Source: Jaapia argillacea MUCL 33604 (lineage: Eukaryota > Basidiomycota > Agaricomycetes > Jaapiales > Jaapiaceae). Taken from it: a DNA stretch of 64,000 bases. The translations under genes and the position numbers were made by a program. Location: NCBI GenBank assembly GCA_000697665.1, contig KL197711.1, positions 134,104 to 198,103 of the forward strand. The letters are read 5' to 3'. This document shows positions 47,694-58,995 of the stretch, one piece after another (the first letter of the stretch is position 1; every line of letters starts with the position of its first letter). The notes under the pieces were generated by a model. That model was not told where the DNA came from. It made no database searches and saw only the letters and a list, made by a program, of their open reading frames with translations.

Positions 47694-50600
47694 TCAAGTA
47701 CTGAACGTCAATATACTGTCGCGGATCTTCAGTTTGACACTTCGATCTGCCACCCACTCAAATCGTACATGTTCCAGTGTCGCGGTGATGTTCATCTTTG
47801 CTGGGGAAGATGGGGCGACATTAGGAAGCGCGTAAACGACATAGAACGAGAGAATACCTTCATCGCCCACATTGAAGCCGAGTGTCTTGAATGGTTCTGA
47901 ACCAGAATGTCCTTGACGAGGTGGTGCCCCTGGATTGAAGAAGCTGGAGAAGCTGGAGCCAACCTTCCAAACCAGTACAGCACCCTCTTCTAAAGAAACG
48001 GTGACCAGACGTCGACCATCTGGTGAAAAGCTGCAGGCAACAAGCCTCTTCTTGTGGCCTTCGAGGACGTAGAGCCGTGTTGCCGTTTTCAAGTCATACA
48101 TAATGACGGCGCCTTCACTTGTTCCAACAGCCAGACGTTGAGTGCCGGCGTGAAAGTCAACAGTGGGGAAGCTGAGGAAAGCTATAGTAAACATCTGCAA
48201 TCTGCCACTATAACTCAAAATACTAACGTCTTCACAACGTGGCCGAGTATTTCTGTAGCGGCATCGAGGACGGCATCCCGACTGGCTGTCAGATTGGGAT
48301 CCAAAGACTTCACAACAGCTTCCAGGAGTCGCGGCAGATTGGGGTAGAGCACAAGTGGTTGCTAAACACCAGTCAGGTATCGCCATGAAGGAAGTGTTAG
48401 GATGATAAATACTCTGCGGATGATGAAGGCTATGAGCTGCATGATGCACTTCCTGTGCTCCACGCTCCGAGGATGGAGAATATCCAGCGACAATGTCGTC
48501 ATGAATAAAGGCGAATTGCTAGAGGCAATTTGCAGAACGGCAGTTCGAGCTTGAGGAGCGACATTTTGTGTGGATATACTCTCCTTGCGGGAGTTTGTTG
48601 CCAATAGAAATAGTGCCCGAAGCATTTCCATGGCATCCACAAATTGTTGCCAGACGTCGAATCCACGGGAGCAGAGGTCTATCGCCAACACTCGATACAA
48701 GGAATGGTCGTCGTGAAGGTACATGGCAATTGATTTGGAAATATCTGTCAAGGCGCTGAAAACGGGTCAGAAATGTCAACCTCGATCTGCAGTGGAGTAG
48801 TACCTCGTCGACAATAGAGTGTATTTGAACGTGGCGATACGGCCGCAGAGCAACAGTGCTATCGCCGATCTGATTCCTTGTTTTTCGCTGTCGGGTTGGA
48901 TGCAAGGCACTGCGAAGATGTAAAGATGTAATCTCATTAAGAACTAAAGCGCAATTCATACACGAATGTTGCCACTGTTCCGCAAGTGCGGTGACCTCCC
49001 CGTCAGAGAGATGTGCCAAGCCAGCGTCAAATAGACTTTGAATGGCATGCCGGAGATCATCTGGAAGCGGATCAAGGGAGTGATGTGGGTAAGAGGTGAA
49101 GAAATGTATTAGAGAGGAAAGGGATTTAACTGGAAGATTCAAACCAGCGTGTCGCTAGATATGGAAGGCTTGGAAGTTTGTAAGAGGGTCCAACAACCGA
49201 GCCTAGAGACGTTGCATAGAATACGACGGCGGTGTTGGCAACTTCGGCAAGGTCTGTGAATACAACTGAGTACCCGAAGTTCCCGGTGACACGAGGGCGT
49301 TCATACCATCGAAAAGGCTGACACTCCCCAGGAGAGCTGCGATCGATAATGCGCGAGGAGCGGAAACTTCACCAGAAACCGTCCATACATCTTGAGAAGT
49401 TTCCCTTGAGAAGATTGACATCGACCCATTACTGCAATAATAGTTGGGCTACACCTTGAGTATCGGTTCAACAAAAACGCACCTCGCTGTCCCCACCGAT
49501 CCAGTCGCTGCGGAAGAGCCCAGTTTCTCCTTACAAATCCCGTCAATGTGCGGACTCAAGCCCGGGGTAAGTGCCGTGCCCAGTATGGCTCGCAAAGACT
49601 TCAGTGGCAATACTGTCTTCTCGACCTTATCCATCGGAAGATGGCGAGGATGCATCGCCCTGGCGACAACTTGTTCCACATCCACAAGTAGTGTGCATGC
49701 TGTAAATCAGGGGATGAAGAAAATGCCGCAATGAAGCTACTCCGACCATACCGGTATCCGGCCCGGAGTACGTGCTCGACAGCGGTCGTACGATCATATT
49801 TGGTGGTGGCGATACGTCTTCGACAGCACTGCACATCGCGTTAGTTGATGCAACTGGCGAAGGAGGAACACCCACCGCTCGACCCACCCGCCTTGACCAA
49901 GCATCTCCTGTGCTTTGTCATAATTCATGGACCGCCAGAATTCATGAGTTTTGGCGTCCCAAAGCCTGCAGCGCCCGTCGTCGTAGAAGAGGAGCAGGTT
50001 ATCCCCTCCTGCACAAACTCGAGATAGAGGAGCAATTGATCCAGGAATGAGATAGAGGCTGTGATCGTAAGACGATGAGCAATGGAGTTACAGAATCAAG
50101 ACCGCCACGCACAACTGACATCCATCCACAGCAATTACAGCCACAGTGCCATCTTGAGATACACAAAGCACACAACCCCGTAGCGATGGGGCTTTTTCCT
50201 CGCGGATCTGGATCACTTTCGCTAAAGGAGTTGTGAATAATGTCCACCGAGACGCCAGTTTGAGTGGCCTGTAGAGTGGATATTGAGAGGGGCCATGGAT
50301 CAGGGTGATGGTCAAACCTCAGTGTCCAGAATGCGACAGATCCATCGTCACCTCCACCAACTATGACGCGATCAGAAGTTCGCTCATTTTCGATTGCATG
50401 TAAAGTATGAACCCTGCCGCTGATCGGGAAGTCGGAGGCTTCGTTCGGGGATGAAGCAATATCACCCTGCACTAGCTGCGAGATCGACGACCGTCGGATG
50501 AAACCGTCGCCTAATGAACAAGAAGGCCTTAGGTGTTATCGCCATATTGATGCGTACGAGTCGACTCACTGTACCCAAGAATGATAAGGTCAAGGTCAAG

Positions 50601-52920
50601 CGGTAGCATTGAAGTGACTGTTGCTTGGCCAGAAGCCACAAGATTGGTTATAGTAGTCGGTGTCCACATTACGCGGGCTGAAATCTGCGAGAGAAGTCGG
50701 AGCTGTCTCTGACTGTTCTCCACTGATATGACAGAGAGGATTTCCGTCGCTGAAAGTACGGTAGAGCATTCTTCCCAAGGACACGCGATCGAATGTAGAA
50801 ATACGGGTCTGATCGGAGACGAGTCAGAATCAATGCTACAAAACTGTCAGAATGTGCTCACTGAACATTCTGAGGCTCGCCCGCACCACTTGCGTCGTCG
50901 AGAAGGTCACCATTCGCATCCACTCTTTCGACAAGAAAAATGTCCACTCTGTCCTGTGAGAAGATAGCTTGGCGCAATCGACCCGTCGAAGGGAAGGATG
51001 ACGAACCTCAAAATGAAGTCCATATGAATCATGGGAGAACCAGGTTACATCCTTGAGACCCGCAATTGGCGACTGGAACGAGGAACGCAGGACTTGGTCA
51101 ACGACTTCAAACCCCTACAAGTTCTTTCGTCAGTGGCAAGAAACGACACCACAAAGCATCCGCAAAAAAAATTCACAATCAAAAGCGCATCGGACCAAAC
51201 AGCACCCCTCAAACCAGAGTCAGAGGCCCAGATCCTTATTCCAGAAAGGACAGTTTCAGGAGCAACGACCCCCACGTCAACCTCCTCGCTCAATTCAACG
51301 CGTCCTGTAAGCTTTGAGTCTCCATCAGTGGCCGATAAATCTTCCACGGACTTCCCTTTGAGCGCCTTGAAAGGGTTGGGCAGTGGGATGGAGGCCAAAC
51401 TGTTGGCATCGGAGTCGTGGCCATGGTGTGGGGGAGGTGGGGCGGGCACAATGGGCGCCAGGCTCAGAACATGTGTGATCAGATGATGTGAATTATTGAC
51501 CCAAAACAATGAGATAACCCCTGCAAGATACGTCAGAACCTTTGACGAAGAAGAGAATGGGGGACAACCATCTAAGTCTCGGTAAAACCCAGAACCATCC
51601 CCAGGACCATCAATACACCACTCCCCGAACTTCTTCAATCCACTCTGGTCGGGTAAGTGACGTTCAGCATTTCTCATTTCGACAATACAAAGTCGCGTCA
51701 TTTCCGGAACATCCGACTCTCCAGTGTCCATGGCTGAGGGTGACGAGGTCACTGAGGCCGATCCACATGCTAACACCAGTGAGGACTGGAAGATCATGAG
51801 CTGGAGAAACGCTCCAAGAGTAGTGTCGCGTACCTCTTCTAAGGGAACAACGTCCAACCGTTTCCACCTCCACAGTTTGTGGCGCATATCTTGCTCCTTG
51901 ATACCAGTGGGAGGAGCAATGCAGTTCTCATTCAGACGAATATTTGATATACAACACCCGCCATTGATATCGAAGACAGACAAGTCTCTGAGATAGACGA
52001 ATGAGTCGAGTTCGAGTTGTTGTTGAGTAAAATTTGATTCACCCGGATTCTTGTAAACAAAGGAGATGTCGCTTATCTTCCAGTATTCGAAGTTCTGCAA
52101 CGGCTCTCCCAAATCCAAAACGAGGTGGAAAGATGTGACAGAACAGGGACAGCTCCCGATTGTCAAGGGGTGTGGGTGGCGTTTGAGTGGTTATCAGTGG
52201 CGGTGGGGAGGTAGGCCGTGACTCTGCCCACGACGCGGTCGACGGAGAACGACCATGTGACATGATGGACGCTCCGTCATCTCTCCGTTTCGAAGTCGAG
52301 GATCCAGGGAGGGCCGACCGGATTGAAGCCGTATCGGATGAATGGGACTTTTCCAACGACCCACCCGCTATGATTCCTTCGCCGGCAGTTGCCTTCTCTT
52401 TCGGGCCCTTCCCCTTCAACATATCTTTCAGCTTCCCCGGTTCATCTTCAAAATCCACATAATTCTTCGGAGCCTCCGCCTGTTCCTTCGAAACGCCACT
52501 CACAATTCGCGACCGTGAAGTCATGTTGAATGGGGAGAGCGTCGATAAAGTCGAAGTGACGGATGCAGGGGATGTCGGGCGAGATACACCAAGCCCGATA
52601 CGTTCGTGACGCAAGGAGCTAGTGGGACTGAGATGACGACTGGTTTCGCGACGATGGTCATTTCGGGGTGGTCCAGTTGGTTTACGGGTTGGATGGAACA
52701 AATAGACTGTACCGTCTTGACATCCCATAGCGGCGCCATACGCTGGATATCCTGGAGCCTGTTCGGTTGCGGTCCTACTTGCCAACCCCCAAGAACAGAG
52801 GGCGGAAGGTTCAGCTTGTGAATATGCCAATTCCAAGAGTTCCTTAGAACTGCTAGGAGTTCCGGACGTATCGGGAGTCGACAAGAATGTGAATGGAAGG
52901 ACGAAGGATGTTGTCGTCAT
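47694..52920 (-). CDS. WDR7: WDR7 / rabconnectin-3 beta homologue, WD40 protein
   Basis: WDR7 pairs with DMXL (yeast Rav1) proteins in the rabconnectin-3 complex that assembles the V-ATPase and acidifies endomembranes. Eighteen exons close in phase: 52920-52043, 51987-51177, 51114-51007, 50953-50862, 50835-50570, 50510-50318, 50268-50113, 50058-49876, 49828-49752, 49699-49483, 49431-49307, 49253-49131, 49060-48962, 48909-48804, 48755-48413, 48361-48228, 48171-47858, 47800-47694 (1443 aa; human 1490). WD40 blades occur at the N-terminus (AAMGCQDGTVYLFHPT), the middle (VIVGGGDDGSVAFWTL, GDNLLLFYDDGRCRLWDAKT) and the C-terminus (RLAVGTSEGAVIMYDLKT, ACSFSPDGRRLVTVS). The alpha-helical centre has SNDLRHAIQSLFDAGLAHLS. 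A Ser-rich disordered insert occupies about residues 90-250. Confidence 0.9.
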
Positions 52921-53225
52921 CTTGACGATTCGATACGGGGCTCCGGGAACTGGGTCGGCCAGCTTGGCTACGAGCGACGGGAGACGGTCAAGCCAGTGAA
53001 GATCAACTTAAACGTAGAACAGTGAAAGGCTGTTTAATCAGGAAATTTACAAGGGCGATTCTGATATACAAGCAGTAAGTCAGAATGATGTTCATCAAGC
53101 TCAACAGTGTGACACTTTCAGGGCCAGAGGTGTGACTGTATGTGTTGGTCAAAGATATGACATGAATCGACCATGTCACGCTTCTTGGCTCGCAATCCGC
53201 TTGCTTGTCCCGCTCTTCTTGGTTT

Positions 53226-54389
53226 ATGAGGGTCACTGATTTAACGCCGGAATCTTCCAACAAGACAAGAACTGATGAGTTCGACGCACTTATCGATCTT
53301 CTGGCCACCGATGATGCTGTAGCGGAGGGCGATGCCTCAGATGCCGGCGTCGTATTACGAGATGACAAGGGAAAACTCGACTTAGGCATGATTCGCTCGT
53401 TCTTTCAATCTAAGCATCATGATCACAAACCCTCTCTCGCTGTCCCGCAACCGCCACCTGCGAAACGGGAGGTTTCATCCAACGCAGAGACAAAAACATC
53501 TGAAACACCGAGCTGCGAAGTCCCACCATCCCAGGTTAGCTTTGTTCGAATGTTGGTAAACCCCATGATCCTGAAATGATACTTCCCAGAAGATTGGAAC
53601 TCATTCACCGACGTTACAATTGCCCGTGCCGCGGGAACGCAGCAGAGGACTATCGCAAGCCGTAGGTGTAGAGTCGGAGGTGAGTCCTCGTTCTCCTCCG
53701 TTTATGAATCCACCTGCAACACCGAGGGAAATATTCTTGTCTTCAGGTTCGGGAACCACTACCATTGCCTGGGATTGTGCCTCTATCTTTTGATGAAATC
53801 AATCAGGCGATAGGCTGTGCCAATGGAGAAGTGGCTGACCTTACTCGACGATGCGACCAACTAAGGGCGCTGATCTCGGAGAAATTTCTTCCAGATACTC
53901 CAAACCGACCCGCTCTTTCGCAAGGTCCCACGACGGGAGATGCTATGGCGACCACACCATCTCATCAACCCTCTGCTGACGTCGGGGGTACATCGTTTTC
54001 AACTCCTCGACTCCCTCCTGAGATATCTGCTCTGACAGGTGATGAGGCTAGGCATGCATTAACCGTATGTCCTCTACTGATAATAACCACACCGTGCGGT
54101 ACTCAGTGTCTTACGGCAGGTGTTTACCCGGTCTCTGAGTCTCCCACCTTCGTCAATAACTCTTCTACCTATGCGGCCATGCAAAGAAGCCTCTCAGGGC
54201 CCCAGCGATGTCTCAGATGTTCAACGCGCCCTTGATTTTGTCACACGGGTGGATGAGATCATTTGGAAACGGGCGAAGTATCCGTTCGTACAAGGCGCTA
54301 ACACTGGTGAAATTTTCTCCGAAGAGAACCTCGAAGCGCTCATTGATCGAATAACATTATGGGACAAGGTGGTCAGATCCCGGCGGTGA
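53226..54389 (+). CDS. Unrecognised 328-aa protein
   Basis: Four phase-0 exons, 53226-53534, 53590-53679, 53747-54064 and 54120-54389. The N-terminal third is acidic (DEFDALIDLLATDDAVAEGD); a Pro-rich linker with PRERSRG follows. Then comes a likely helical segment (FDEINQAIGCANGEVADLTR, RRCDQLRALISEKF) and a C-terminal helical domain (VQRALDFVTRVDEIIWKRA, SEENLEALIDRITLWDKVVR). No signal peptide, membrane span or known motif is visible. Consistent phase-0 introns support coding. The start could be an upstream ATG at 53173, but that frame is closed after 18 codons. It is divergent from the WDR7 gene, 305 nt apart. Confidence 0.72.
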
Positions 54390-54500
54390 GGTCAGCTGTC
54401 AGAGACCCTCGCAGTCACTACCTCCCCAGTCGTTGTGTTTGATCCAATACGGTAGAAATCAACCACGAGCCAATCAGCATCCGTATCGACGAACGATCCA

Positions 54501-54574
54501 CTCTCTTCCTCCCCACCCGCACTCTCTTCCTCCCCACCCGCACTCTCTTCCTCCCCACCCGCACTCTCTTCCTC
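54501..54574. repeat. 21-bp minisatellite, about 3.5 units
   Basis: Three perfect copies of the unit CTCTCTTCCTCCCCACCCGC plus A (54501-54521, 54522-54542, 54543-54563) and a partial fourth. The identity of units suggests recent slippage. Confidence 0.95.
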
Positions 54575-55079
54575 TGTCTAAACAACCGACCGAATCCAAA
54601 CCGAAACCTTCTCATATTCCCGTCCTCTGTTCGTCATTGCACCCTCTACAATGGTCTCCCAACTTCATATACCTGCGAGTTACAGCCTCGTGTCATCACG
54701 AGGTGTTGTCCGATCCGCCAGCTGCCTCCGGTCCCTGGTTGGTCTATGGGACGAACTCGCGGTAACTGGATACGAAACCCGTCATATACGGATCTATGCA
54801 TATACACCCACTCTTTCTCCCTGACACAAGAAGACGAGGGTTCCCGCTCCCACTACTTGATCTTGTGGGTAAACACGCCGGCGCCTACTATATTTGCAAC
54901 GTGGTGGATTGCCACATAATTCATTCATCACCATCCGACGTCGATGTCCCTTTAACTGTCATCTGAGAAACAAGGACAACGACGGGAGAAGTCATAAAAT
55001 GATTCCGTTGGTGGATTCAAGAAGTCCCATCATTGCATCTGTACGTCAGGCCATCACTCCACTAGACCATGATTACCTC

Positions 55080-55250
55080 ATTGGGATCAGCAGCGTTAAC
55101 GGCACCGACACGCACATCCGTTGCGAAGCCTCCAAACTTCGCGATAAACAAGGTTCTCATCAAGACAGGTTCTCCTGTCAATTACTATGGCGAACCCCCT
55201 TGTACTCAGCCTCCGCGAACTAGACAATAATAGCCCATCCCATCGTTGCA
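55080..55250. repeat. Upstream part of ~2.2 kb tandem duplication, unit 1
   Basis: Shares an ordered series of blocks with 57280-57450: GTTGCGAAGCCTCCAAA (unit 2 GTTGCGAAACCTCCAAA), then CAATTACTATGGCGAA (CAATTGCCATGGCGAA), then ACTCAGCCTCCGCGA (ACTCAGCCTTCGCGA). It lies just before the membrane-protein gene at 55306. Confidence 0.7.
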
Positions 55251-55305
55251 CTATTTTTAAACCGCATATGAAGGCTCGTATACTTGGGCCCATCGCATAT
55301 ACGCC

Positions 55306-55878
55306 ATGTCATCCGTCGTCGCTTCAACCTTGACCTCTCCAAGTTCTGGGAGCTCCTCAATTCATCCCACGTCATCGTCGAAGGACGTCGTTCGCGTCGT
55401 GTGCGCATCTGTGTTCGGATTTCGTGCGCCCTTTGACCGTTCTGTTCCGGGACAGAAGTTTGACGGCGAAATCTTCTGTCACTTACCAGTGTGCTTTGTC
55501 GCGATCCTTTCGCTCTTCCTTTGTTCATGTTGGTGCAAGAAACGAAATCGCCGCGCAGGAACGACGCCGACGGGGAATTCGTGTCTGGGCAAGTATTCCG
55601 TTCCCTGTTGTGTTGTTTCAGAGTTTAATATGTTTGCAGAGAACGCCATGTCTGGATTTAGGACACTTACCTTTCCACCTCAGCCTACTGTGGATCCGAT
55701 GAACCGTCCTCCACCACCTCCACGATCCCGGTCCGAAGTCCCTCAACACGGATACCAATTATCAGACCTACCTCCTCGAGGCCCTCGAGCTTCAAGTCGG
55801 TTCTCGACCTACAATCAGCGATTACCTGTTTATTCTGAACATCCGCCTATCGAGTCGGCGGTGGAGCAGCCGTTATGA
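55306..55878 (+). CDS. Small membrane protein with LPxY tail, subfamily A copy 1
   Basis: A 190-aa frame. After a Ser/Thr-rich N-terminus come a hydrophobic segment (KDVVRVVCASVFGF) and a clear membrane span (LPVCFVAILSLFLCSCW) closed by KKRNRR, so the tail should be cytosolic. The tail is proline-rich (FPPQPTVDPMNRPPPPPRSR) and ends FSTYNQRLPVYSEHPP; LPVY is an LPxY-type PY motif. The paralogue at 57538 has an intron in the middle. Here the matching acceptor is visible but no donor fits its phase, so the former intron is read as about 20 extra codons or the model is incomplete. Family unknown. Confidence 0.6.
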   Translation: MSSVVASTLTSPSSGSSSIHPTSSSKDVVRVVCASVFGFRAPFDRSVPGQKFDGEIFCHLPVCFVAILSLFLCSCWCKKRNRRAGTTPTGNSCLGKYSVPCCVVSEFNMFAENAMSGFRTLTFPPQPTVDPMNRPPPPPRSRSEVPQHGYQLSDLPPRGPRASSRFSTYNQRLPVYSEHPPIESAVEQPL

Positions 55879-57537
55879 ACTGCCTTGAAGTGATTTGATT
55901 TGTCGCAATTTTGCAATGCGACCCTTGTTTCCAGCACGCGCCTTCTGGATTTCGGAACTTTTCTGGACCTTCTTCTCCTCAAATGATGTATTTTCGTTTA
56001 CTGTTTGTGTTCCTCTACATCCTGTGTCCCTTTTTCGTCTCGCGTCCATCCGCAAAGAAAACTTCGCGGGGTGATTGGATGAAGCCCCACAAGCTGAAGC
56101 TCTTCTGTGCTTCCTCCATCTCAACCGCCTCTTCGGGGGCACATATCCAAACTGGTATACTTGGGCTGAGCTTATAGCTCATCACGTTTTACCGCTCGTT
56201 CGCATTCACCCCCCTTATCCCGGATTCGCGGTTGTCCCTTTTGAGCGCCGCATAGGCCCCGTCCAATTTGTCCCCCTTGGACCTACCCAGTTCGTTGATG
56301 GAAGAACGCTGAGTAGCTGTGCCACTAACGGTTCGAGTTGTCTGTCCAACCGGTGCTGACTTCGTCGTCTTGACCTTATACCTAACATCATTGCTCAGGC
56401 AAGCTGCGCCGCTCCAGGAATCTCCGGCTTTCTCAAGAAGTGTGACGACGCTGATCAGCAGCTGCGGGCTCTGGCTGCTTCGCGGCAATCCTTCTCCGAC
56501 ATCTCCACATTCTTCGCAGTTCCGAGTCCCGACCGTTCTTGACACACACCGTCACTGCTACGCTCAGCTATCGTTTGCCCGATGGCCACCTTTCAAGGAA
56601 CCGGATTCTTTATCATAAGCTTACAGTACTCTGTCATTCCTCACGGCGCCCGCGAAGCCATTGATCATCCCAGCCAACTGACTTGTACTCCGTCCAAGAA
56701 TGTCAATACCCAATGCCGAACTTGCTCCATACCCAGCGCCTCATTGCCACAACAGCGTATGGCTGCTTCAGAGGGGATCTCAAGGGAAAGGGTTTTTTTA
56801 TGTCGGACAGAGCACGGAGGAATAAATTGGTTACATGTTCTTTCTTGTTCAAGGTTCGAGGTGGGCCAATAAGCATGCCATGTGCTCACCAGCGGAATGA
56901 TGCAGATATTGATGGCCTCGACCTGTTATATTTCTGCCGTCCTATCCAAGATAATTTCTTGCATGGGCGTGGATTCTGTCCCGTGAGGTTGACAAGGATT
57001 TCTCCCTCCCGCCGGGTTGAAGCTTGCTTTATCAAAGCCGCATTCTTCCCATCCCTGACAGCCTAGCCAATTATAGCTGAAACTGGACACTTATCGAGGC
57101 CCCCATCTGACAGGCCGCCGCACATTCCTTCAATGCCCATCGACTGAATCCCTACTCATCCTCGAACAAGAACAAGGATGAGAGAAGCCCAATGGCAAGT
57201 GCGTTCTTGATTACATAAGTTCAGGTTTGCCATCCCGTTACTTCTTCCGTACCACTCTGCTATCCCCTGATTACCTTCTTAGGATAGCGATAACGGTATC
57301 AGCATCCGTCGGTTGCGAAACCTCCAAATTATCGAACCCAACAAAAACTTTCCGATGACAGGTCCTTGGAGCGAGCGTCAATTGCCATGGCGAATTCGTT
57401 GCACTCAGCCTTCGCGAGGCCGGCGGGATAATGATCGCAGGATCTTTCTACCATCAAATATTTTAATCCAGCGGAGGTTTGTATGTATAAAAGTAAGGAA
57501 GCGCGCTCACGCTGGCCAACATAGAGGCACCGCTGGC
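55879..57537. other. Inter-gene part of the array with a possible relic
   Basis: At about 56385-56540 the plus strand reads SGFLKKCDDADQQLRALAAS, similar to SNFVEKYDDWLLRPLAALNQ in the frame at 58666-58995. The word AACTGGTATACTTGG occurs at 56149 and again at 58445. This shows the duplicated unit is longer than the membrane gene. No intact gene is seen. Confidence 0.45.
57280..57450. repeat. Upstream part of ~2.2 kb tandem duplication, unit 2
   Basis: Counterpart of 55080-55250, about 2.2 kb downstream in the same orientation and before the second subfamily A gene. Confidence 0.7.
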
Positions 57538-58183
57538 ATGTTCGTTGTTACTGCTTCAGGGTTGAGCTCTCCGATTTCTGAGAGCTCCCCGATCCGTCCT
57601 TCTGAGAGCTCTCCGACCCGTCCTGCTGCTTCGTCGAAGGAGATCGTGCGTATTGTGTGCGCAACTGTGTTCGGCCTCTGTGTGTTCTCTTGTTGCTCTA
57701 CTTCGGAATACTATGTTGACAAAATAATTTATTGGGGCGGCACAGTTTGTTTCGCAATCATTATTTCGCTTATCCTATACTCACGCTGGCGCAAGAGACA
57801 AAGTCACCGTCGAGCCCACGGTGAAGGAGGGGCGCACTCTAGAAATATATTTCCTGGTGAGGAATCTATTCTCTTCACTTCATCCTAGAGTTAACACCCT
57901 TGTAGAGGGAGGGTCTTCTGGACTTCGGGACCGTTCATTTCCACCTCAGCCTGATGTCGAACTCAATACCCTTCCCGCACAACCAATCCGACCCCTTCCT
58001 CGAGTCCCTGAACACGTTCACCAACTCTCCAGTCCACCTCCTCGATTTTCAATTCTACCGCCTCGGTTTTCAACTCGCTTCTCAGCGTATTCTCAACGAT
58101 TGCCAGAGTACTCTGAAATTCCAGCCCCTGGGTCGGAGGTTGAGCAACCTTCAGGAACTTCCTTCCTTGATGTGCCTCGATAG
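57538..58183 (+). CDS. Small membrane protein with LPxY tail, subfamily A copy 2
   Basis: Exons 57538-57856 and 57906-58183 give 198 aa. The N-terminus repeats a Ser-Pro unit (SSPIRPSESSPTRPAASS). Two hydrophobic stretches follow (EIVRIVCATVFGLCVFSCC and GGTVCFAIIISLILYSRW), with KRQSHRR after the second. The tail is proline-rich (SFPPQPDVELNTLP, LSSPPPRFSILPPRFS) and holds FSAYSQRLPEYSEIP, aligned with the LPxY site of copy 1. Conserved order SSKE/D-hydrophobic, membrane span, FPPQP, RFS-Y-QRLP-x-YSE and EVEQP shows common descent. The presence of PY motifs suggests binding to WW domains of a Rsp5-type ubiquitin ligase; this is inference. Confidence 0.68.
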
Positions 58184-58665
58184 CCCTCATCCATCCACTT
58201 TGCTGCTTGCTTAGAATTTCCTTCGGACTTCGTCAAGTATTCCCTCAATAAATGTACTTTACCTTGTAGCCCTTAGTTACATGCCTTGCCTCTCCCTCTG
58301 TATCCTCGTTTCTTTTTGCCCTTGCTCAAGCTGATTCCTCCTATCACAACACATATACGACTCAGCCGTGGATCGTGATCTGTCAGTTCGCAGTCACGCT
58401 CGTCACATACTTATGCTTCGCACGCTGCCAGGCGAAACCTGCCAAACTGGTATACTTGGAACATAGCTTCTTCCCCACGTTTCATGTTCTCGTTCACAAC
58501 TTATCTTCGACTCCGTGGTCTACACTTTTGGAGTGTCGTTTTCTCCGCGCCATTTGTCCTACTTAGCCCATTCAAGTTGGGTTGACAATCAGATGGCTAT
58601 GCAGTGAAGCTCCAAAAATGCGGTGTTAGTTCAAGGCTACATTTTGCTGTGCTGCGCATGGCAAA

Positions 58666-58995
58666 ATGCCAGCGTCGGAAAAGCATTACGTCGTCCCAAT
58701 TGTTCTCCAATCCGTCGCCGGCTCCAAGGACCAGCCTGGATTCAAGATGGTGGATCACCGCAAGCTGCGCCGCAAAGCGTCCAACTTTGTAGAAAAGTAC
58801 GATGACTGGTTGCTGCGGCCCCTGGCTGCTTTAAACCAATACTCCTTCATGTGTTGGCTCAATGCTCCCTGGCGATATCTTGTCCGTGAACCATACCAGC
58901 CTTCTCGGTGTTCGCCGTCAGCTCGGCCAAGCTACCAACCTATCCCCACCTCAATCTACCCCCATCCTAGATCTACCCAAACCTTACCGCCATGA
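58666..58995 (+). CDS. Possible 109-aa protein, stop overlapping the next start
   Basis: The frame MPASEKHYVVPIVLQSVAGS, KASNFVEKYDDWLLRPLAAL, then RPSYQPIP looks like protein and has a distant match at about 56385-56540, which argues against pure chance. Its TGA (58993-58995) overlaps the ATG (58992-58994) of the next gene. It may be a separate gene, an upstream reading frame, or an exon of a longer transcript. No family known. Confidence 0.35.
   Translation: MPASEKHYVVPIVLQSVAGSKDQPGFKMVDHRKLRRKASNFVEKYDDWLLRPLAALNQYSFMCWLNAPWRYLVREPYQPSRCSPSARPSYQPIPTSIYPHPRSTQTLPP

Larger units (their letters stand above)
54390..55305. other. Intergenic, with minisatellite and start of the tandem array
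   Basis: No gene supported. It holds the 21-bp repeat and, from about 55080, the upstream sequence shared with 57280-57450. Confidence 0.5.

Noticed and set aside
51053-51486. Plus-strand frames rich in Ser, Thr and Arg
   Set aside because: Shadow of secure WDR7 exons 2 and 3.
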